Both the position numbers and the translations under genes were made by a program. Positions 18,342 to 26,442 of a stretch of DNA of 64,000 nt are shown piece by piece. This stretch comes from Pseudomonadota bacterium. GTDB lineage: Bacteria; Pseudomonadota; Alphaproteobacteria; Reyranellales; Reyranellaceae. The stretch spans positions 18,176 to 82,175 of the forward strand of contig JAFEBU010000013.1 in assembly GCA_018242505.1 (NCBI GenBank), written 5' to 3'. Under the pieces are notes generated by a model. That model was given only the letters and a program-made list of their open reading frames with translations. It was not told the origin of the DNA and made no database searches. Positions within the stretch are counted from its first letter, which is position 1, and every line of letters starts with the position of its first letter.

Positions 18342-19432
18342 GTTCAGTGGCTGGCCTGTCGAAGATGGCGCTCGATACGCCCGCGCTCGTCATCGATCTC
18401 GACGCCATGGCGGCGAATATCGATAGGATCTCGCGGACCTGCAGCGAAAACGGCGTTGCCTGGCGCCCGCACATCAAGGGGCAAAAGACGCCGGAGATTG
18501 CCCGTGCCGAGATTGCGGCCGGCGCTATCGGCATCACCTGCGCCAAGCTCGGCGAGGCCGAAGTGATGGCAGAGGCAGGTATTCGCGACATCCTGATTGC
18601 GAACCAGATCATTGGCGCATCGAAGATCGGCCGCGTTGTCGCATTGCTTGATCGTGCCGATGCGATCGTCGCCGTGGATGATCTTCAGAACATCAATGCG
18701 CTCGCCGAGGCCGCAGGCGCGGGCAACCGACGACTGCGAATCGTAATCGAGGTCAATATCGGAATGAACCGCGCCGGGGTTGAACCGGGCGGCTCAGTTG
18801 TGGCACTCGCCGCTGCGATTACCCGATGCCCCGCTTTGCAATTTGCTGGTCTCATGGGCTGGGAAAGCCATGCGACGACGATCCCCGATCCGTCGAAGAA
18901 GCGAACGGCGGTCGCTGAGGCAATCGGCTTGCTGACATCAAGCGCAGCGGCTTGCCGCGCGGCCGGCTATCCACCATCCATCGTGAGTTGCGGCGGCAGC
19001 GGTACCTTTCCCTTTTGCGCCGAGCAACCGGGCGTAACCGAGATCCAGGCGGGGGGCGGAATCTTCGGTGATGAGCACTATCGCGAACATTATCATGTCA
19101 ATTTCCAGCGTGCGCTGACCCTGATGGCAACCGTCACCAGCCGGCCGACTGCAACGCGGATCGTCGTCGATGCCGGGAGAAAGGCGATGAGTGGCGATGC
19201 CGCTATGCCAGTGCCGATCGGCCTTCCGGGCGTACAGAGCGTCAGATTGTCTGCAGAGCATGCCACGATTGAGCTGACCGTCGGCAGCGCAGTGCCGGCG
19301 ATCGGAGATCGCGTCGAATTCGCGGTTGGGTACTCGGACACAACCGTTCACCTTCACGAAGAGATTTTCGCAATCCGGGGCGACAGAGTAGAAGCAGCAT
19401 GGCCTGTCTTGGGGCGCGGTAAGCTGAAGTGA
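18338..19432 (+). CDS. DSD1-family PLP-dependent enzyme (D-threonine aldolase/D-serine dehydratase-like)
   Basis: A cytoplasmic alanine-racemase-fold type III PLP enzyme of 364 residues. Near the N-terminus DTPALVIDLDAM is followed by the PLP-lysine segment RPHIKGQKTPEIA. SCGGSGTF binds the cofactor phosphate, and the C-terminal beta domain ends YSDTTVHLHEEIFAIRGDRV. Relatives cleave D-threonine or 3-hydroxy-D-aspartate, or dehydrate D-serine. The canonical second His of RPHxKTHK is a Gln here. The start overlaps the HyuB stop at ATGA, so it is the last gene of the operon and probably acts on a D-amino acid released by HyuA/B. Confidence 0.88.
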   Translation: MSSVAGLSKMALDTPALVIDLDAMAANIDRISRTCSENGVAWRPHIKGQKTPEIARAEIAAGAIGITCAKLGEAEVMAEAGIRDILIANQIIGASKIGRVVALLDRADAIVAVDDLQNINALAEAAGAGNRRLRIVIEVNIGMNRAGVEPGGSVVALAAAITRCPALQFAGLMGWESHATTIPDPSKKRTAVAEAIGLLTSSAAACRAAGYPPSIVSCGGSGTFPFCAEQPGVTEIQAGGGIFGDEHYREHYHVNFQRALTLMATVTSRPTATRIVVDAGRKAMSGDAAMPVPIGLPGVQSVRLSAEHATIELTVGSAVPAIGDRVEFAVGYSDTTVHLHEEIFAIRGDRVEAAWPVLGRGKLK

Positions 19433-19607
19433 ACTTGTCTATCGTCAGAATTGGTTGGACGACTGAGGCTGGGATCCAAGGAGAGAGCAGCTCATTGTGC
19501 AGCGATCGAACTGCTGCACTACGAAAGCAGGTAATGGCTCGATGTCGCATAGATTGCCACCGGCGACGCATGCGAGGTAGGCCGGCCCGACTGGCAGAGG
19601 AAGAACA

Positions 19608-19838
19608 ATGAGCTTGCAGGGAAAAATTGCACTGGTAACCGGTGCCGTGGCCTCGGCGAGGGTGCGGCTCGGGCACTGGCCCGGGAGGGCGCCAAGGCTG
19701 CTGGCGCGCGACGGGAATCTCACCCGGAAAGTAGCGCGCGAGATCGGAGGCCCTGCCGGGCACTCACCTGCGACACCACCTAATGGACCCGCAACTTGGC
19801 GACGAAGCCAAGTCAGAAGCAGGCTTCGCGAGATGTGA
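19608..19838 (+). pseudogene. Remnant of a short-chain dehydrogenase/reductase
   Basis: It begins with a clean ATG and MSLQGKIALVTGA, the classic SDR N-terminus. The glycine-rich loop is then lost by a frameshift: the continuing SDR sequence (ARALAREGAK, KVAREIGG) can be read by changing frame within the next 60 bases. Homology stops after about 50 codons. It lies directly downstream of the hyu operon. Confidence 0.7.
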
Positions 19839-19851
19839 TTCTTGAACCCGA

Positions 19852-19876
19852 GATTAGGCCTGCCCTCGGCCTAATC
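19852..19876. terminator. Perfect 9-bp stem-loop between convergent genes
   Basis: GATTAGGCC at 19852-19860 pairs perfectly with GGCCTAATC at 19868-19876 across a 7-base loop. A further ATTCTTG/CAAGAAT pairing flanks it with a one-sided bulge. It lies between convergent transcription units and could terminate either, but there is no T-tract. It contains the stop codon of the small minus-strand frame at 19871. Confidence 0.45.
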
Positions 19877-20029
19877 CAAGAATGGTGAATTGAGCATGGT
19901 AGTTGCCGCATAAGTCCGGCTCTGCTCCACCGCCTTGATGCGCTGAAACAATTTCTCCACACGCTTCTTCGTATTAACGAGCTCCGCTAACTCATATCGC
20001 GCTGAGTGCCGCCAACCTTTCGGCGTCAA
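19871..20029 (-). CDS. Possible small protein (52 aa) after the Ldh gene
   Basis: A TTG-started frame beginning four bases beyond the stop of the Ldh-family gene. It encodes a basic, strongly helical peptide (ELAELVNTKKRVEKLFQRI, then KAVEQSRTYAATTM). The codon pattern and heptad-like spacing look protein-like, but the weak start and lack of a recognised family leave it doubtful. It could equally be the tail of a degraded gene. Confidence 0.3.
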   Translation of the reverse strand: MTPKGWRHSARYELAELVNTKKRVEKLFQRIKAVEQSRTYAATTMLNSPFLD

Positions 20030-20033
20030 TGCA

Positions 20034-21122
20034 TCACGCTCGAATCGCTGCTATACATTCTTGAAGCGGCCTGATCTCCAACTCATTCGCCAGAACGTCA
20101 AGCTGTTCGGTCAGTTCGGATGAGAGCAAGAGGCCGTTTTGTATCTGTGCTTGGCGGCGATAATGTCGCTGGTCGCCCGGTAACCGAATGGCGCCATACC
20201 CAGGCAGCCGCGCCGAGTTCCGGAAGTCCTCTAGAGTGGTGGCGACGCTCCTCACAAACTCAGAGAGCGGACGGAAGCGTGCTACATCCAACGCAATTAA
20301 GAATTGCCCCGTATCACAGACTCGTTCGGGATGAGCGTTGAAATCAACAACACCCCGGCCAAACGGCGCCCTGTTCAACGAGCCCGCCAGCAGACCGAGC
20401 ACTAGCGCCAAACCGGCCCCCTTATATCCCCCGAATGGCAGTAGCAGGCCTTCGTTGCTGTGTACCGGATCGGTGATGGGCGATCCGTCCTCGACCCCGA
20501 TCATCCAATTGTCTGGTAGTGGCCGCCCCTTCAAGCGATAGCTCTTGATGGTACCATACGAGACAATCGAGGTGGCGATGTCGAGCACCACAGGCCATTT
20601 TTCGCTGGGGATCGCGATCGCCAATGGATTGGTGCCAAGAAGTGGCTCCGAACCACCCCACACGCCCATGTGATTGGCGCTCGCGACAGCCGAATAGATT
20701 CCGACCATGCCGCGCTCAGCCACAAGCGTGGCATACGTTCCGGCAGCTCCGGCATGATTGGAGTTGTGTACGCCGACCCAGGCAACCCCAGTCTGACGTG
20801 CCTGCTCGATCGCCGTTTCCACAGCACGCGCCACCACGATGTGGCCCATGCCGTTGTCGCCGTCGACGATTGCTGTGCCTGGTGCCGTCTTGGTGACCTT
20901 GATCATCGGATGGGGGTTGATCGCGCCGAGCTTCAGGCGATGCACATATTGCTTCAACCGAAAAATACCGTGTGCCGATGCACCGGCGAGGTCTGCCTCG
21001 ATCATCAACGCTGCGACCTCACTGGCATCGGCTGCTGGCAGGCCTACCTTTACCAAGGCGTCCGTTGCGAAGCGTCGGGCGGCCTCGGCCGCGATCTCGA
21101 CGGACGAATCGTTGTCTTTCAT
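20034..21122 (-). CDS. Ldh family oxidoreductase (malate/L-lactate dehydrogenase type 2)
   Basis: A cytoplasmic NAD(P)-dependent 2-hydroxyacid or imine oxidoreductase of 362 residues in the YlbC/YbiC/AllD group. Motifs in order are ADLAGASAHGIFRLKQYV, the active-site histidine stretch VHNSNHAGAAGTYA, GSEPLLGTNPLAIAIP and FGGYKGAGLALV. I took the ATG at 21122, which has GAGGA eight bases upstream; longer in-frame starts would run into the ATPase gene. It is the last enzyme of the cupin/ABC operon and probably reduces or oxidises the keto/hydroxy acid formed after ring opening. Confidence 0.9.
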   Translation of the reverse strand: MKDNDSSVEIAAEAARRFATDALVKVGLPAADASEVAALMIEADLAGASAHGIFRLKQYVHRLKLGAINPHPMIKVTKTAPGTAIVDGDNGMGHIVVARAVETAIEQARQTGVAWVGVHNSNHAGAAGTYATLVAERGMVGIYSAVASANHMGVWGGSEPLLGTNPLAIAIPSEKWPVVLDIATSIVSYGTIKSYRLKGRPLPDNWMIGVEDGSPITDPVHSNEGLLLPFGGYKGAGLALVLGLLAGSLNRAPFGRGVVDFNAHPERVCDTGQFLIALDVARFRPLSEFVRSVATTLEDFRNSARLPGYGAIRLPGDQRHYRRQAQIQNGLLLSSELTEQLDVLANELEIRPLQECIAAIRA

Positions 21123-21174
21123 ATCGGAAATCCTCGAACGAATGACCCTGATCGAGACGTCGACAGTGTCGCTC

Positions 21175-21975
21175 CTAGTGGCGAGTACCAATCAATTCGC
21201 GAATGAGCGACGAGTAATCCTTGAACGCCGCAGAATGGACGTCAGAGAAGTCGCGAGGCCGCGAAATATCGATATCGACCGTCTGAATAACCCGGCCCGG
21301 TCGCGCACTCATAACCACGACACGATCGGCCAACAGGATCGCCTCGGAGATGCTGTGCGTCACGAACAGTACCGTTTTCGGTTGATGCTGCCAGATCTTC
21401 AGCAGCTCGATCGAAAGTTCCTCCCGGGTCATCGCGTCCAGTGCGCCGAACGGCTCATCCATCAGGAGCAACGTCGGTTCGCATATCAGCGCGCGGCACA
21501 AGGCAACGCGCATCTGCATGCCGCCCGACAGCTCGTTGGGGTACTTCCGTGCGAATTCGGCAAGCCCGACCAACTTCAGCAAGGCCATCGCGCGCTTCAC
21601 CGCAACCGGGCGCTCCAGCTTCGCGATCTGTGTTGGCAGCAAGATGTTCGATAGCACGTCGCGCCAGGGCAGCAGCGCCGGCCGTTGGAACACCATGCCG
21701 ACGTTCGGCAAGGGATCCCTACCCCCGGTGTGCAGATCGATACGTCCGCTCGTCACCGTCAGCAACCCCGCCAACATCTTCAACAGCGTGGACTTACCAC
21801 AGCCACTGGGACCGACGATGGCGACGAACTGGTTCTTCGGGATGGACAGCGATATGTCGCAGATGGCCGGAATGTCGCCAGTGCGAGTTCGGAATGTCTT
21901 GCCGACGTTCACGAAGTCGATAAATGACTCGACCGGAGCAACCTCGGGCCAAATTTGGGCGATCTTGCTCGACAT
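21175..21975 (-). CDS. ABC transporter ATP-binding protein (nitrate/sulfonate/taurine type)
   Basis: A 266-residue ATPase of the SsuB/TauB/ThiZ group. Walker A is GPSGCGKST, the signature is LSGGMQMRVALCRALICEP, Walker B is LLLMDEPFGALDAMT and the switch segment is VTHSISEAILLADRVVVM. The ATG at 21975 is preceded by GAGAGGGG. Upstream in-frame starts would overlap the permease. It works with the permease at 21986 and the binding protein at 22780. Confidence 0.92.
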   Translation of the reverse strand: MSSKIAQIWPEVAPVESFIDFVNVGKTFRTRTGDIPAICDISLSIPKNQFVAIVGPSGCGKSTLLKMLAGLLTVTSGRIDLHTGGRDPLPNVGMVFQRPALLPWRDVLSNILLPTQIAKLERPVAVKRAMALLKLVGLAEFARKYPNELSGGMQMRVALCRALICEPTLLLMDEPFGALDAMTREELSIELLKIWQHQPKTVLFVTHSISEAILLADRVVVMSARPGRVIQTVDIDISRPRDFSDVHSAAFKDYSSLIRELIGTRH

Positions 21976-21985
21976 GCTGCCCCTC

Positions 21986-22783
21986 TCAAGCCGGAACGCC
22001 GAGCATATGCTCGAGTGACGGCGCCCAAGGCGTGAATAGCTTCTCGACAAGGCCGACAACCGAGAACAGCGCGACGCCGATCAACGCCAGCAAGACGATC
22101 GAAGCGAATGCAAGGTCTGTCTTGAGCTGGGACGACGACAACAAAATGACATATCCCAGGCCCGAGTCGGCGCCGACGAATTCGCCGATCACTGCACCTA
22201 CCAGCGCCAGCGTGATCGAGACCTTGGCTGCCGCGAAGATGTAGGGAATCGCATTCGGCAGTCGCAGATGCCAGAGGATCTGCCAGCGATTCGCTCGGAT
22301 CGACTTGAACATCGCCATTGCGTCACTGTCCGTGGCCTGCATGCCTGTCACGGCATTGATCACTATGGGAAAGAATGAGATCAGGAAGGCGATTACGACC
22401 TTCGAAAGCTCGCCGGTGCCGAACCAGAGGATAAGGATTGGGGCGATAGCGTTTTTGGGAATCGACTGGAATGCAGCGAGGATGGGGTAAAAGGAGCGCC
22501 AAACAAGGCTGGAGCTGACGAGCGCGGCTGCAATTGGGATTGCGCCCAGTACCGCAAAGATGAAGCCGATGATGGTCTCCAGAAGAGTCACTCCGATATC
22601 GTTGACCAGGGTAAGCCGCCATTGCCAGAGCGCATCGGCGATACGCGATGGTGCCGGCAATAGCCAATTCGGGATGTTGAACAGGCTGGTCCCAGCCTGC
22701 CAGATCATTATCAGGATGATACTGGTGATGATCGCTGGCCCCATGTGGGCAACCGAAGCGACCATCCGGGTGCCCAGCTTCAT
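21986..22783 (-). CDS. ABC transporter permease (SsuC/TauC type)
   Basis: A 265-residue inner-membrane permease with about six membrane helices. The EAA loop lies around VINAVTGMQATDSDAMAMFKS, and the helix GAVIGEFVGADSGLGYVI is typical of binding-protein-dependent transport permeases. Its ATG overlaps the stop of the binding-protein gene by four bases. Confidence 0.92.
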   Translation of the reverse strand: MKLGTRMVASVAHMGPAIITSIILIMIWQAGTSLFNIPNWLLPAPSRIADALWQWRLTLVNDIGVTLLETIIGFIFAVLGAIPIAAALVSSSLVWRSFYPILAAFQSIPKNAIAPILILWFGTGELSKVVIAFLISFFPIVINAVTGMQATDSDAMAMFKSIRANRWQILWHLRLPNAIPYIFAAAKVSITLALVGAVIGEFVGADSGLGYVILLSSSQLKTDLAFASIVLLALIGVALFSVVGLVEKLFTPWAPSLEHMLGVPA

Positions 22784-23787
22784 GGCGACACCTTGGGCAG
22801 GAAGTCGTTGGTATAAGTATCGGTGATCGGCACATTCGCCTTGAGATTGTAGGCCTTGGCGACGATGTCTCGGGTCAGGCTCGCCTTGTCCTGAGAGATG
22901 AAGCCGAGTTGGTTTCCGCTCTCCGGGTCGGCCAGCGACTTCACGATCTCGACCTCCTGCGCCGCCGACGATGCGTCGAGGACTGGAAAGGTCTTCTTCA
23001 TGATCTCGCCGGCGGCGACCGGATCAGCGAATGCTGCACGCATGCCCGCCAGCGAGGCCTTCACAAAGCGGCGAACAACGTCGGGTTTGGTCGCGATCGT
23101 CTGATCGGATGCCATGATGCCGTTGCTGTAGAGGTCGAAACCGTAGTCCCGGAACCGCAGCTTACCGATCTCGATCCCGGCTTCTTTCGCACGGCCGGAG
23201 ATCGTCGGCCAGCCGAGCTCGTAGTCGACGACGGCGTCGGCGCGGCCGGTGAACAGCAACGGGTAAAGGCCTGCCGCGTCCACGGTGACCCACTTCACCT
23301 TGCTGTCGTCGAAGCCGACCTTGGAGGCGAAAGCCGGGAACAGAAGTCTCACGGAGGCACCGGCTGGACTGCCGACGTTCTTGCCCATGAGATCCTTGGG
23401 TGTCGAGATCGCCGCACTTTTGCGTGTCCAGACGACGTAGGGGCATCGTGCGTAGATCATGGCGATAGCCTTGACCTTGATGCCCTCGCCGCGCGCCAGG
23501 ATCAGAGATCCGTAGTCTCCGAACGCGAAGTTCACGTCGCCGCCAGCCAAACGCTTGACCGCATCAGCGGCGCCGTAACCCCGCTGGATTTCAACATCGA
23601 GCCCCTCGCGTTCATAGAAACCCTTGGCCTTGGCGACGTAGAAGCCGGCATGCCGACCCAACGCCTGCCAATCCAGGCCGAGCACCACCTTGTCAGCGGC
23701 GAAGGACGGTGTCGCCGCTGCCATTCCCGCCAACCCAGTGAGGGCGATCATAAATGTCGTTCCTCGCCTTCCCATCATCGTCGTCAT
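22780..23787 (-). CDS. ABC transporter substrate-binding protein (NMT1/THI5-like)
   Basis: A 335-residue periplasmic type-II binding protein with a signal peptide (FMIALTGLAGMAAATPSFAA). The mature protein starts KVVLGLDWQALGRHAGFYVAKAKGFYEREGLDVEI, the standard start of the SsuA/THI5/NMT1 group. This group binds pyrimidine precursors, sulfonates or aromatic acids. It has GGGAGA before the ATG. The ligand is likely the aromatic acid attacked by the upstream cupin dioxygenase, but this is by context only. Confidence 0.88.
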   Translation of the reverse strand: MTTMMGRRGTTFMIALTGLAGMAAATPSFAADKVVLGLDWQALGRHAGFYVAKAKGFYEREGLDVEIQRGYGAADAVKRLAGGDVNFAFGDYGSLILARGEGIKVKAIAMIYARCPYVVWTRKSAAISTPKDLMGKNVGSPAGASVRLLFPAFASKVGFDDSKVKWVTVDAAGLYPLLFTGRADAVVDYELGWPTISGRAKEAGIEIGKLRFRDYGFDLYSNGIMASDQTIATKPDVVRRFVKASLAGMRAAFADPVAAGEIMKKTFPVLDASSAAQEVEIVKSLADPESGNQLGFISQDKASLTRDIVAKAYNLKANVPITDTYTNDFLPKVSP

Positions 23788-23844
23788 GGTCGTTTCTCCC
23801 GGATGCTTTTTCTTGAGCTGATCGAGGTTTGGCCGTTGGATGTT

Positions 23845-24258
23845 CTAGCGGCTACCCCCGACGTCCTTTTCGGAAAGGTGTCCGACCGTTTCGCCAGACT
23901 CCACAAAGGTCCGCGTGACTTCGCGGGCGCCATAGATCCAGAGGATGGTCATCTCCGTCGAACCGACGTTAATGAAACGATGCGGCTTGCCGGCGGCAAT
24001 GAAGGTCGTATCGGGTGCCTTCAGCCGGAATCGCTCACCGTCAATCTCCGCCTCCGCCTCGCCCGCAAGCACGGTGACCTGTTCGGCGCAATTGTGCGCG
24101 TGCAGCGGCACCATATTGCCCGGCGGGAAGGTCGTGATCCCGGTCGTGATGCCTTCCACGACCGGAAATTTCTTAATGAGCGGCGTTGTCTTGACGCCGC
24201 CGCCACGATCGACCGAAGGAAGGTCGTTGAAGCGCAGGATGAAGCTTTCACCATTCAT
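23845..24258 (-). CDS. Small cupin-domain protein
   Basis: A 137-residue single-cupin protein. The first cupin motif reads PPGNMVPLHAHNCAEQVTVLAGEAEAEIDG and the second reads FIAAGKPHRFINVGS, keeping three His and a Glu for metal binding. Such proteins act as isomerases, dioxygenases or metabolite-binding auxiliaries. It lies between the larger bicupin gene and the transporter with a good GGAAGG ribosome site. The function is not resolved. Confidence 0.85.
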   Translation of the reverse strand: MNGESFILRFNDLPSVDRGGGVKTTPLIKKFPVVEGITTGITTFPPGNMVPLHAHNCAEQVTVLAGEAEAEIDGERFRLKAPDTTFIAAGKPHRFINVGSTEMTILWIYGAREVTRTFVESGETVGHLSEKDVGGSR

Positions 24259-24273
24259 AAGCGGATGCCTTCC

Positions 24274-25383
24274 CTAGGCCGGCATAATGACGGTGCTGCG
24301 TCCCTTCTCGTCCTCGCGCTCTTCTCGATAGAGACTGAGCTTATTGATGGCCGGCGCATCCGTCACGGCAAACAACACTGCCGGATCCTTGCCGATCTGC
24401 ATGTGCGAGTGCCAGGCCCAGGTCGGTACGACGAACACGTCATTCTTGTTCCATTCGAGCCGCTTGTCCTCGACGACGGTACAGCCTGAGCCCTCGGCCA
24501 CACAGTAGATTGTGCTTGAGGTGTGTCGGTGGCGTAACGTCTTCATGCCGGCCGTCAGCATCTGGAGGGTGAATGACATGGTTGGCATCACCGGCCCACC
24601 GGTCTCGGGATTGACGTACTCGAGGATATAGCCGTCGTAGAGATCAGGTTTCCCAGTCGCCAAGCGATCGAGCGTCGGACGCACTTCCTCATAGCGATAG
24701 ACGATCTGTGGCGAATAGGGCTTTTTCGACTCGTTGATGTTGCGTGGCTTCACGCCTCCGGTCGAATAGAAATCAGTGGTGCCGTCATAGATTTTGCGGA
24801 CGGTCTGGACCGTCTTGCTGACGTCGCCCTCCTTCCAATAATCGTGATCGTAGAAGGTGCAGCCAAGCCCCGCGACCAACGGAACGTCGAGGACATTCAG
24901 GTAAGTCACTTCGCCGGTACCGTCATTGCCATGGTCGTGCCAGAGCCAGCTCGGATTGATGACCAAGTCCCCAGGCACCATGGTGCACTTCTCACCCGCA
25001 ACCGTAGTGAAACAACCGGTACCCTCCATCATGAAGCGGCTGGCACTGGTCGTGTGCCGATGGGCCGGCGCACTCTCACCAGGCGAGAGGATCTGAACGT
25101 CGCCGAACAACGTGTTCGTCATGTACGGCTTACCGGCCAAGCCGGGGTTGGCGAGGATCAGGCCTCGGCGTTCAGCCTCATTGATGCCAATCACCTTTGC
25201 CGATTCCAGCATCAGTCCCTTCATTTCCTCCCAGCCCCACAGATGCGGCAGCACGCCGGTGGTCGGCTTGTCCGTTCGATAGTCCGCATCCCAGTATTCC
25301 AGATAGTGCGCGCGGCGCACACGTTCGGCGAATTCGGCGCGTTGATTATGGGCGAGCGGCAGGGACATCGTGGCGGTGGACAT
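24274..25383 (-). CDS. Bicupin ring-cleavage dioxygenase-like protein (gentisate 1,2-dioxygenase family)
   Basis: A 369-residue two-cupin protein. The N-terminal cupin has SPGESAPAHRHTTSASRFMMEGTG and NPSWLWHDHGND. The C-terminal cupin has LRHRHTSSTIYCVAEGSG and TWAWHSHMQIG. Length and motif layout match gentisate, salicylate and 1-hydroxy-2-naphthoate dioxygenases, which cleave an aromatic ring with Fe(II). Both cupins retain histidines, whereas gentisate dioxygenase normally uses only the first. It heads the operon that includes a cupin, an ABC importer and an Ldh-type dehydrogenase. The substrate is unknown. Confidence 0.85.
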   Translation of the reverse strand: MSTATMSLPLAHNQRAEFAERVRRAHYLEYWDADYRTDKPTTGVLPHLWGWEEMKGLMLESAKVIGINEAERRGLILANPGLAGKPYMTNTLFGDVQILSPGESAPAHRHTTSASRFMMEGTGCFTTVAGEKCTMVPGDLVINPSWLWHDHGNDGTGEVTYLNVLDVPLVAGLGCTFYDHDYWKEGDVSKTVQTVRKIYDGTTDFYSTGGVKPRNINESKKPYSPQIVYRYEEVRPTLDRLATGKPDLYDGYILEYVNPETGGPVMPTMSFTLQMLTAGMKTLRHRHTSSTIYCVAEGSGCTVVEDKRLEWNKNDVFVVPTWAWHSHMQIGKDPAVLFAVTDAPAINKLSLYREEREDEKGRSTVIMPA

Positions 25384-25405
25384 TTCAATGCTCCATTTAT
25401 CGTCC

Positions 25406-25432
25406 TGTTTACCATCAGGCAGATTTGTTTAC
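25406..25432. promoter_or_regulatory. Paired TGTTTAC direct repeats, possible operator
   Basis: TGTTTAC occurs at 25406-25412 and again at 25426-25432, exactly 20 bp (two helical turns) apart. It lies in the 190-bp divergent gap between the bicupin operon and the XRE-cupin regulator. The spacing suits a dimeric regulator binding one DNA face. The assignment is inferred from position only. Confidence 0.35.
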
Positions 25433-25570
25433 TTTTAGAAAACATCCGAGTCAAGCATCACACCGAGCGCAGTTTCTTGTACGCACGATTGCTTCGCCCG
25501 TGTATCAGCGTTGCTGTCGAGCCCGGTTTGCCTATACAAGACTTCACACAGCACACTGCGGAACGGGCAG

Positions 25571-26266
25571 ATGAGACGGATGGCCATCAACAATCAAAAG
25601 CAATCGGTCAGGCGAGTAGCGTTCGCAAAGCCCGGTGCCACTCCCTCTAATCCATTCAAGGACACGCGGCGCAAAGTTACCCCGTCCGAGCTCGTGCCAT
25701 CGGCTAACGGCGGTGCGTCATTCAACTTTAGCGAGCGGCTGCGCGAGTTGCGGACTAGGCACGGGCTTTCACTCGAAATGCTGGCGCAGAAGACGGGACT
25801 GACGAAGGGCTTCCTGTCATTGGTCGAGCGGGGGCTGAAGGCACCCTCCATTTCGACCCTGCTGAAATTGTCAGAAACCTACAACGTGTCCGTGGGAGAC
25901 CTGCTCGACGAACGCATGTCGTTGGATCCGCCCTATTCGCTCGTGCGCCGGACCGAGGGTAAAAAGTACGCCAAGGACGGCAGCCTGTTCGGCTATCGAT
26001 ACGAAGCCATCGCGTTCCATAAGGCCCAAAAGAAGATGGAACCATTCCTTGTCTCGCCACCCATGCGCATGCCTCAGAAGTTCTTCCAGCATGCGGGCGA
26101 CGAGATGGTATATGTGCTCAAGGGCCAGGTCGACATCCAGCTCAGTGACGACCAAGTCATGCTGTTTCCGGGCGATTGTCTTTATTTCGACGCTGCAACA
26201 CCGCACCGCTCGCGCAGCGTTGGCAAGGAACGCGCCCTAACGCTGGTGGTGGTAACGCCCAGCTGA
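25571..26266 (+). CDS. XRE family regulator with C-terminal cupin
   Basis: A regulator of about 231 residues. An XRE helix-turn-helix (LRELRTRHGLSLEMLAQKTGLTKGFLSLVERG, then SISTLLKLSETYNVSVGDLL) is joined to a cupin sensor domain (QHAGDEMVYVLKGQVDIQL, CLYFDAATPHRSRS). Proteins of this design sense small metabolites and control adjacent catabolic genes. It is divergent from the bicupin/ABC operon. Start ATG 25571 is chosen; ATG 25580 and 25511 are in frame and no strong ribosome site separates them. Confidence 0.9.
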   Translation: MRRMAINNQKQSVRRVAFAKPGATPSNPFKDTRRKVTPSELVPSANGGASFNFSERLRELRTRHGLSLEMLAQKTGLTKGFLSLVERGLKAPSISTLLKLSETYNVSVGDLLDERMSLDPPYSLVRRTEGKKYAKDGSLFGYRYEAIAFHKAQKKMEPFLVSPPMRMPQKFFQHAGDEMVYVLKGQVDIQLSDDQVMLFPGDCLYFDAATPHRSRSVGKERALTLVVVTPS

Positions 26267-26442
26267 TCAACCATGTCGACCACTGAGCGGAGCTTGCCAC
26301 CCGGTCAGGCGCCTCACTGCAGGCGGCCGCCAGCAGCCAAACCTTGAGCGCAAGAGGGCAAGGTCCTCACGGCCGAGATGGATGTTCGAGCAATCTGCAA
26401 GCCAGACGAATCCCACCCGCGGCGATGGGCGGCTAGTGTCGG

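Noticed and set aside
22909..24489. 526-codon open frame on the plus strand
   Set aside because: Antisense to the binding-protein and cupin genes, which have good starts and conserved motifs.
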